In this document: positions 6,715 through 11,437 of the stretch, one piece after another
Layout of the letters: each line of letters begins with the position of its first letter
Numbering within the stretch: the stretch's first letter is position 1
Assembly: GCA_003647385.1 (NCBI GenBank)
Contig: QMMT01000023.1
Span: forward strand, 1 to 11,437
DNA: 11,437 nucleotides
Reading direction: 5' to 3'
Origin: Deltaproteobacteria bacterium
Lineage (GTDB): Bacteria; Desulfobacterota; Desulfobacteria; Desulfobacterales; Desulfobacteraceae
Notes under the pieces: generated by a model
Database searches by the model: none
Told to the model about the DNA's origin: nothing
Seen by the model: the letters and a program-made list of their open reading frames with translations, nothing else
Program-made: the position numbers and the translations under genes

Positions 6715-6854
6715 CGTTCACTCATAATTACCGGTTCAACAAAATTGCAAGATTCAGGTATCGAATGCATTAAATGGGAGAAGAGGCATCAGTTGCAAAT
6801 AGAATCTAACACTGAATATAAAATGAGTATATCGTTTTTTCAGCGTAATGTCAC

Positions 6855-6886
6855 TTAATATATTGAGAAGGTAAAGTTAATATTGA
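6855..6886 (+). promoter_or_regulatory. Tandem operator-like repeats at the met promoter
   Basis: TTAATATATTGA (6855-6866) and TTAATATTGA (6877-6886) repeat in the same direction, 22 bases apart start to start, close to two helical turns. Each sits inside an imperfect palindrome: CTTAATATATTGAG at 6854-6867 and GTTAATATTGAC at 6876-6887. The second overlaps the -35 hexamer, so binding there would be expected to repress. The cognate regulator is unknown. Confidence 0.4.
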
Positions 6887-6911
6887 CAAATTTCTACCAC
6901 AATGTGATATT
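6883..6911 (+). promoter_or_regulatory. Promoter of the metY-metX-metW operon
   Basis: A perfect TTGACA -35 box at 6883-6888 is followed after 17 bases by GATATT (6906-6911, 4 of 6 to TATAAT), preceded by the extended -10 element TGT at 6903-6905. Transcription would start near 6918, giving a leader of about 37 bases, which is too short for a SAM riboswitch. Confidence 0.65.
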
Positions 6912-6954
6912 CAGTATTTCTTAAAACAACACGGATTGATTGAGAGGAAGGATC

Positions 6955-8208
6955 ATGAGCAAAAAAGACAATTACCATTTTGAAACAAAAGCAATTCATG
7001 AGGGATTAAAAGATACCCCCTGGCAAGGGGCCACGCTGCCTCCCATTTTTCAGACTGCTGCCCATTACCATGAGAGTGCGGACTCCTTAAGCAAAACATT
7101 TGCCGGTCAAACCGGCGACCATATTTATATGCGGTTGAGCAATCCTACGAACCGGTTTCTGGAACAAAAGCTGGCCTCCCTGGAATCAGGATCAGGCGCC
7201 GTTGTAACCGGTTCAGGGATGGCTGCCATCAACAATGCCTGTATGACGCTGCTTTCCTGTGGAGATGAATTTGTAGCCAGCAAATCACTTTTCATGTCTT
7301 CTTATTCACTTTTTACGAACATTTTTAAAAAATACGGCATTAGTGTAAAGCTTGTTGATCCGTTAAATCTTCATGAGATTGAACAGGCCATCAATGAAAA
7401 GACACGCTTTGTCTATATGGAAACCATTACCAATCCGGGTATGGAGATTGCTGATATCAAAGCCATTGCTGACCTGGCTCATACCAGAGGCATACCACTT
7501 TTAGTGGACAATACCCTGGCGTCCCCCTGGCTTTGCAGGCCCATTGAACTATGTGCAGACATTGTGTTGCATTCTACAACCAAGTATCTTTCCGGGCATG
7601 GTGCCGCCATGGGTGGTGTGGTGGTGGATGCTGGAAACTTTGACTGGCGTCAGGAAAAATTTTCTGACTTTGCTCCTTTTGTCGAACAAAAAGGGAACCT
7701 TGCATTTTTGCACAGGCTGTTTAAAGAATATCATATTAATTTTGGCACCACCCCGGCACCGTTTCATTCTTTTCTTACCGCCATTGGATTAAATACTTTA
7801 GGCCTTCGAATGGAACGCCATATGGAAAATGCTGTAAAAGTGGCTGATTTTTTGAAAAAACAGCCAAAGGTTGAATGGGTCAATTTTCCAGGATTTGAGG
7901 ATCATAAATGCCATGAAATTGCTAAAACTCAGTTTAATGGCAAAGGGTTTGGCGCCATGCTCACTTTCGGATTAAAGGATCAGGACGCCTGTTTCAGGCT
8001 TGTCGATCACCTTGATATGATATTAAACATTGCCAATCTGGGAGACTGCAAAACCTTGATTATTCATCCCTACTCATCCCAGTACATCTCTTTTCCCGAA
8101 GATATCAAGAATCAACTGGCAGATCCCCAGCTGCTGCGACTTTCCCTTGGAGTAGAGCATGTTGAGGATATCTGTAATGATCTGGCTTGCGCCCTGGAGG
8201 CTGTTTAG
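6955..8208 (+). CDS. metY: O-acetylhomoserine sulfhydrylase (aminocarboxypropyltransferase)
   Basis: A 417-residue Cys/Met-metabolism PLP enzyme that joins sulfide to O-acylhomoserine to give homocysteine, or methanethiol to give methionine directly. Fold-type I landmarks are YMRLSNPT (Y58, R60, phosphate contacts from the neighbouring subunit), GSGMAAI (86-92), VDNT with D185 (pyridine nitrogen) and HSTTKYLSGHG with K210, the Schiff-base lysine. The GDCKTLIIHP stretch near the C-terminus and the overall length fit MetY better than cystathionine gamma-synthase. ATG at 6955 is chosen because AGAGGA (6943-6948) lies six bases upstream; the in-frame TTG at 6940 would place that site inside the gene. 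It is first in an operon with metX (15-base gap) and metW. Acyl-donor preference is inferred from the neighbouring metX. Confidence 0.92.
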   Translation: MSKKDNYHFETKAIHEGLKDTPWQGATLPPIFQTAAHYHESADSLSKTFAGQTGDHIYMRLSNPTNRFLEQKLASLESGSGAVVTGSGMAAINNACMTLLSCGDEFVASKSLFMSSYSLFTNIFKKYGISVKLVDPLNLHEIEQAINEKTRFVYMETITNPGMEIADIKAIADLAHTRGIPLLVDNTLASPWLCRPIELCADIVLHSTTKYLSGHGAAMGGVVVDAGNFDWRQEKFSDFAPFVEQKGNLAFLHRLFKEYHINFGTTPAPFHSFLTAIGLNTLGLRMERHMENAVKVADFLKKQPKVEWVNFPGFEDHKCHEIAKTQFNGKGFGAMLTFGLKDQDACFRLVDHLDMILNIANLGDCKTLIIHPYSSQYISFPEDIKNQLADPQLLRLSLGVEHVEDICNDLACALEAV

Positions 8209-8223
8209 GGTATAGTTTAATCG

Positions 8224-9387
8224 ATGAGTGAATATATTGATCAAAACCAGACCGGTGCCAGTGCAGGCATTGTTGAAAAACAATTTTTTACCTTTGCTGA
8301 ATCGCCTGGCGGGCTAAAACTTGAAAGCGGGGCAAGGCTCAGTCCTGTCACCATTGCTTATGAAACCTGCGGGTCTTTGAACTCGGATAAAACCAATGTT
8401 ATCCTTATCCTTCATGCACTTTCAGGGGACTCCCATATGGCAGGTTACTATAGTCCTAAAGATGCCAAACCGGGCTGGTGGGATATCATGGTGGGACCGG
8501 GGAAAGGAATAGACACGGACAGGTATTTTGTGATCTGCTCAAATATTATCAGTTCCTGTGCCGGATCAACCGGCCCCGCGTCTATAAATACTGAAACTGA
8601 CAAACCATATGGGACAGATTTCCCTCTCATCACCATTGGAGACATGGTGGAAGCTCAAAAGGCTTTAATCGATCATTTCGAAATCAAATCCCTTTTATCG
8701 GTGATTGGCGGATCTATTGGCGGCATGCAGGTGCTGGAATGGTGCAGCCGATATCCGGACAGTGTTAAATCTGCCATTCCTCTTGCAACCACCACGCGGC
8801 ATTCAGCACTGGCCATTGCCTTTAACGAGGTTGCACGACAAGCCATTATGGCTGATCCCAACTGGAATGACGGGCATTATTATTCAGCTAAAAAGCCTGA
8901 CATGGGTCTTGCCATTGCCAGGATGATCGGACATATTACGTATCTGTCCGATGAGTCCATGCGCCTGAAGTTTGGACGCAAACTTCAAAACAGGTCTGCC
9001 TTAAGTTTTGAGTTCGGTGCTGAATTCCAGGTGGAAAGCTATCTTCAATACCAGGGTAAAAAATTTATTGAACGTTTTGACGCCAATTCCTTTTTGTATA
9101 TCACCAAGGCTGCAGATTATTTTGATCTGGCAGGACAATATGGATCAGGGTCTCTTGTTAAGGCCTTTTCAAAATGTAAATCAAAATTTCTTGTCGTCTC
9201 TTATACGTCGGACTGGCTCTATCCCACATACCAGTCAAAAGAGATGGTCAAAGCCATGAAAAAAAACAACCTGGATGTCAGTTTTTGTGAAATCGATGCC
9301 CAGTGGGGACATGATGCCTTTTTACTTCCCAATGACAGGCTTGATAATCTGATCAAAGGCTTTTTAAGGAACGCCTCCAATGAATGA
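8224..9387 (+). CDS. metX: Homoserine O-acyltransferase (acetyltransferase type)
   Basis: A 387-residue alpha/beta-hydrolase-fold enzyme that transfers an acyl group from acyl-CoA to homoserine, the committed step of methionine synthesis. The catalytic triad is visible: nucleophile S164 in GGSIGGMQ, D330 in TSDW and H363 in WGHDAF. The oxyanion-side HALSGDSH (64-71) and the GSTGPASIN signature (115-122) are intact, and the N-terminal FFTFAESPGGLKLESG segment matches the family start. Only a weak TAGGG overlaps the metY stop as ribosome site, so it may depend on coupling to metY translation. metW starts inside its last codons. Some MetX-family members use succinyl-CoA; acetyl-CoA is the default inference from the adjacent sulfhydrylase and is not proved by sequence. 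Confidence 0.94.
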   Translation: MSEYIDQNQTGASAGIVEKQFFTFAESPGGLKLESGARLSPVTIAYETCGSLNSDKTNVILILHALSGDSHMAGYYSPKDAKPGWWDIMVGPGKGIDTDRYFVICSNIISSCAGSTGPASINTETDKPYGTDFPLITIGDMVEAQKALIDHFEIKSLLSVIGGSIGGMQVLEWCSRYPDSVKSAIPLATTTRHSALAIAFNEVARQAIMADPNWNDGHYYSAKKPDMGLAIARMIGHITYLSDESMRLKFGRKLQNRSALSFEFGAEFQVESYLQYQGKKFIERFDANSFLYITKAADYFDLAGQYGSGSLVKAFSKCKSKFLVVSYTSDWLYPTYQSKEMVKAMKKNNLDVSFCEIDAQWGHDAFLLPNDRLDNLIKGFLRNASNE

Positions 9388-9991
9388 TCACTTAAGATAT
9401 GATTTAAAAATCATTGCCTCCTGGATAGAACCCGAATCAAAAGTATTAGGATTAGGCTGTGGAGAGGGAGATCTGTTATACTGGCTAAAAAAGAAAAAAA
9501 ATGTAACAGAGCGGGGTATAGAGATAGAAGAGTCAAAGGTGGTTAAATGTATTGAAAAGGGAATTTCTGTTTTGCAGGGAGACATTAATGAAGAAATTGA
9601 AGATTACCCGGACAATGCTTTTGATTATGCCATTTGCTCCCAGACACTTCAGCAGGTCTATGAACCGTCAAACCTGATTCATTCCATGATGCGCGTGGCA
9701 AAGATGGGTGTGGTCAGTTTCCCGAATTTTGGCCATATCAAGGTCAGGATGCATTTGGTATTTACCGGCAGAGCACCGGTAACAAAGGAACTTCCCTATT
9801 CATGGCATGATACCCCCAATATCAGGGTTTTAAGTCTTAACGATTTTCAAAAATTTTCTAATCAGGTCGGATTCAGAATTTTGAAAAAGGCTGCGATTAA
9901 TACAAAAGACAACCACCGCCAGGGCAAAATGGTAACAGTATTACCCAACTTGTTTGCCACCTACGGCATTTTTTTAATCGGTAAGGAATAA
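9380..9991 (+). CDS. metW: Methionine biosynthesis protein MetW (methyltransferase-fold partner of MetX)
   Basis: A 203-residue protein with a class I methyltransferase-like fold. Its family signature is clear: YDLKIIASWI at the N-terminus, FPNFGH (114-119) and YSWHDTPNIRVLSLNDF (140-156), which resembles the PY-W-DTPNI block of proteobacterial MetW. MetW is encoded next to metX in many proteobacteria and supports homoserine acylation; methyl transfer is not established for it. Motif I reads VLGLGCGEG, so the first acidic residue of the usual VLDLGCGDG is glycine here (G24), while the ribose-binding acidic position in GIEIE is kept. The gene overlaps the metX end by eight bases (ATGAATGA) and has TAAGGA nine bases upstream, so tight co-expression with MetX is expected. 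Cytoplasmic. Confidence 0.92.
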   Translation: MNDHLRYDLKIIASWIEPESKVLGLGCGEGDLLYWLKKKKNVTERGIEIEESKVVKCIEKGISVLQGDINEEIEDYPDNAFDYAICSQTLQQVYEPSNLIHSMMRVAKMGVVSFPNFGHIKVRMHLVFTGRAPVTKELPYSWHDTPNIRVLSLNDFQKFSNQVGFRILKKAAINTKDNHRQGKMVTVLPNLFATYGIFLIGKE

Positions 9992-9993
9992 AC

Positions 9994-10017
9994 TTGAAAA
10001 ACAATACATTTTTTCAA
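9994..10017 (+). repeat. AT-rich inverted repeat after metW
   Basis: TTGAAAAA (9994-10001) and TTTTTCAA (10010-10017) form an 8-bp stem with an eight-base loop, three bases after the metW stop. The stem has one G-C pair and no separate T-run follows, so termination would be inefficient. It is the only candidate for the end of the met operon. Confidence 0.3.
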
Positions 10018-10084
10018 ATTCATGTTATCATTGCATGGTAAAAAACATTAAAGATTCTTTTTGAAATAAAAGGAGATAGCTGAA

Positions 10085-10732
10085 ATGAAAAAAAATATTA
10101 TAATAGTTTTAAGCTTGTTGGTATTCATGAGCTTTTTTTCCTGTGCCACTCTGCAAAACAATCAGCAACAGGGGACTGCTGTTGGCGCCGGGGTTGGTGC
10201 CGGGGTTGGAGCCATTCTCGGACAGGCCATTGGTAGGGATACGGAATCCACTCTGATCGGTGCAGGTATCGGAGCCGCGTTAGGTGGCATTGCCGGTAAC
10301 CAGATCGGTCGGTATATGGATTTGCAGGAGCAGGAACTTAGAAATGCTGTTGCTGCTTCAGAAGCGGCAAGCATACGAAGGGAGCAGGATATTTTAAGAG
10401 CAACTTTCAAAGGTGAAGCATTTTTTGGTTTTAATTCAACCGAGCTTAAACCTGGCGGGTATGCAGAACTTAAAAGGGTAGCTGAAGTCTTAAACAAGTA
10501 CCCCCAGACAATTATAGAAATTGGAGGCCACACAGATATCAAGGGTACTGAAGAATATAACCAGACACTTTCTTTAAAAAGAGCCGAGGCTGTGAAAAGT
10601 GTTTTGATACAAAATGGCGTTATCCCTGAAAGAATGAACACCGTTGGATATGGAGAATCACGTCCCATATCTTCAGATCATGCAATGAACCGGCGTGTTG
10701 AAATCATTATTGTGCCCATAAGACAGGGATGA
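10085..10732 (+). CDS. OmpA-family lipoprotein with glycine-zipper domain (YiaD-like)
   Basis: A 215-residue envelope protein. Residues 1-20 form a lipoprotein signal peptide ending in FFSC, with C20 as the probable lipidation site; phenylalanine at -3 and -2 makes the lipobox slightly atypical. Residues about 34-75 are a glycine-zipper segment (repeated GAGVGAGVGA and GIGAALGGIAG) that usually inserts in or associates with membrane. Residues about 110-213 are an OmpA C-terminal peptidoglycan-binding domain with GGHTDIKGTEEYN (D151) and LSLKRAEAV (R166), which contact the meso-diaminopimelate peptide. It is likely anchored in the outer membrane and holds the cell wall. AAGGAG lies nine bases before the ATG. 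The next gene follows after 25 bases and may be co-transcribed, although no functional link is evident. Whether the 93-base gap after metW holds its own promoter is unclear. Confidence 0.92.
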   Translation: MKKNIIIVLSLLVFMSFFSCATLQNNQQQGTAVGAGVGAGVGAILGQAIGRDTESTLIGAGIGAALGGIAGNQIGRYMDLQEQELRNAVAASEAASIRREQDILRATFKGEAFFGFNSTELKPGGYAELKRVAEVLNKYPQTIIEIGGHTDIKGTEEYNQTLSLKRAEAVKSVLIQNGVIPERMNTVGYGESRPISSDHAMNRRVEIIIVPIRQG

Positions 10733-10757
10733 TTTGAAAGAGAGAAGGGGGGACGGC

Positions 10758-11437
10758 ATGGAATCATTTGACTGGAATCCGGGAAGTCTTCTTGAAATGT
10801 CAGGGTATTACTGGAAAACATGTACGCTTCATACGGGTGTAAAGCTTGATGTTTTCACTTCTATCGGATCAAATACCTTAACTATTGATGAAATCAATGA
10901 AAATCTTAAGGTAGACAAAAGAGGCCTTTCAATGCTTTTAAATGCACTGTCTGCATTAGAGCTTCTTGTGAAAAAGGACGAAAAATATTCCAATTCTCCT
11001 TCGGCCTTAACTTTTCTTTCAAAAGAGTCCCAGCAGTATCTCGGATTTATGATCATGCACCACCATCATTTGATGGAATCATGGCACAAAATGGACAAAG
11101 CCATTATTGAAGGAAAATCTGCCGGAAGAAGATCTTCTTTTTCCGATGAAGAACGGCGTGAAAGCTTTTTAATGGGTATGTTCAACATTGGCATGGCTAC
11201 GGCGCCTAAGCTTTCAAAAGAGCTTGATCTGTCCGGTTGTAAAAGGCTTCTTGATTTAGGTGGTGGGCCCGGAACTTTTGCCATTCATTTTTGCCTTGCC
11301 AATCCTGGATTAAAGGCTGCTGTCTATGATCTGTCGACCACCCGTCCCTTTGCCGAGAAAACAATCAAGAAATTTAATGTTTCAGAGCGGATTGAATTCA
11401 TATCCGGAAATTATCTCGAAGATGAATTTACTTACCC
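10758..11437 (+). CDS. SAM-dependent O-methyltransferase-like protein, truncated by the window end
   Basis: The frame is open from ATG at 10758 to the window edge, giving 226 visible residues; the C-terminal part is missing. A tract of A and G (AAGGGGGG, 10745-10752) sits five bases before the start. Residues about 10-90 resemble the winged-helix dimerisation domain of the acetylserotonin / hydroxyneurosporene O-methyltransferase family. Residues 163-180 (RLLDLGGGPGTFAIHF) are motif I, the SAM-binding loop of class I methyltransferases, followed by VYDLS near 189-193, where the acidic residue usually holds the ribose. Four consecutive histidines lie at 101-104. The substrate cannot be told; the family methylates small molecules, including quinone-like, tetrapyrrole-like and secondary metabolites. 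It begins 25 bases after the OmpA-type gene and is probably transcribed with it. Confidence 0.85.
   Translation, partial: MESFDWNPGSLLEMSGYYWKTCTLHTGVKLDVFTSIGSNTLTIDEINENLKVDKRGLSMLLNALSALELLVKKDEKYSNSPSALTFLSKESQQYLGFMIMHHHHLMESWHKMDKAIIEGKSAGRRSSFSDEERRESFLMGMFNIGMATAPKLSKELDLSGCKRLLDLGGGPGTFAIHFCLANPGLKAAVYDLSTTRPFAEKTIKKFNVSERIEFISGNYLEDEFTY

Larger units (their letters stand above)
6632..6954. other. Divergent intergenic region between uspA-like gene and metY
   Basis: No protein gene is supported in this stretch; frames starting with ATG are about 11 codons and lack ribosome sites. The left third carries two hairpins that would lie in the uspA transcript. The right third carries the metY promoter and two repeated operator-like sequences. 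A weaker second plus-strand promoter is possible (TTGCAA 6793-6798, 18-base spacer, TATAAA 6817-6822). I see no SAM-I riboswitch signature. Confidence 0.6.

Noticed and set aside
6940..6954. TTG start for metY at 6940
   Set aside because: The AGAGGA ribosome site lies downstream of it and is correctly spaced for the ATG at 6955.
6632..6954. SAM riboswitch upstream of the methionine genes
   Set aside because: No SAM-I or SAM-II core sequence is recognisable, and the promoter at 6883-6911 leaves a leader of only about 37 bases.
10162..10668. 168-codon minus-strand open frame inside the OmpA-type lipoprotein gene
   Set aside because: It is antisense to a gene with clear domain motifs. Its composition (proline/alanine runs) is the mirror of the glycine-zipper codons.
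1..11437. CRISPR array, defence island or prophage
   Set aside because: No regularly spaced repeats and no nuclease, toxin-antitoxin, restriction or phage structural genes were seen. All recognisable genes are metabolic, signalling or envelope genes.

Overview
The window looks like chromosomal sequence from an anaerobic, sulfate-reducer-like deltaproteobacterium (Desulfobacterales type). This rests on moderately AT-rich DNA, a CoA-transferase/GNAT fusion protein, and a metY-metX-metW cluster for direct sulfhydrylation. No phylogenetic marker gene is present, so the placement is inference. There is no rRNA, tRNA, CRISPR array, transposase, integrase or phage gene, and no clear sign of recent transfer.

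Layout. Positions 1-404 are gene-free and AT-rich. They hold a 13-bp stem-loop, a short palindrome and a promoter for the first gene. Positions 405-2285 (+) encode an acetyl-CoA hydrolase/transferase-type protein fused to a C-terminal GNAT acetyltransferase domain. Its stop codon overlaps the stop of a convergent diguanylate cyclase gene (2282-3310, -), which has its own good promoter. Further genes follow on the minus strand, in transcription order: a universal stress protein (6631-6209), a possible 21-residue leader ORF (6126-6061), a DUF819-type membrane protein (6064-4913) and a sphingosine-1-phosphate-lyase-like PLP enzyme (4880-3450). I see no convincing terminator between the members of this minus-strand series.

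The divergent interval 6632-6954 contains two hairpins in the uspA leader and a strong promoter for the plus-strand methionine genes. metY (6955-8208), metX (8224-9387) and metW (9380-9991) form a compact operon. MetX acylates homoserine, MetY replaces the acyl group with sulfide to give homocysteine, and MetW is the usual partner of MetX. metW overlaps metX by 8 bases. After a 93-base gap come an OmpA-type glycine-zipper lipoprotein (10085-10732) and, 25 bases further on, a class I SAM-dependent O-methyltransferase-like gene cut off by the window end (10758 onward).

Most of the window is core metabolism and signalling. The least explained part is the minus-strand series of stress protein, leader ORF, DUF819 carrier and S1P-lyase-like enzyme. 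There the carrier gene has no ribosome binding site of its own and appears to depend on translation of the small upstream ORF. I found no evidence of a defence system or other accessory island.
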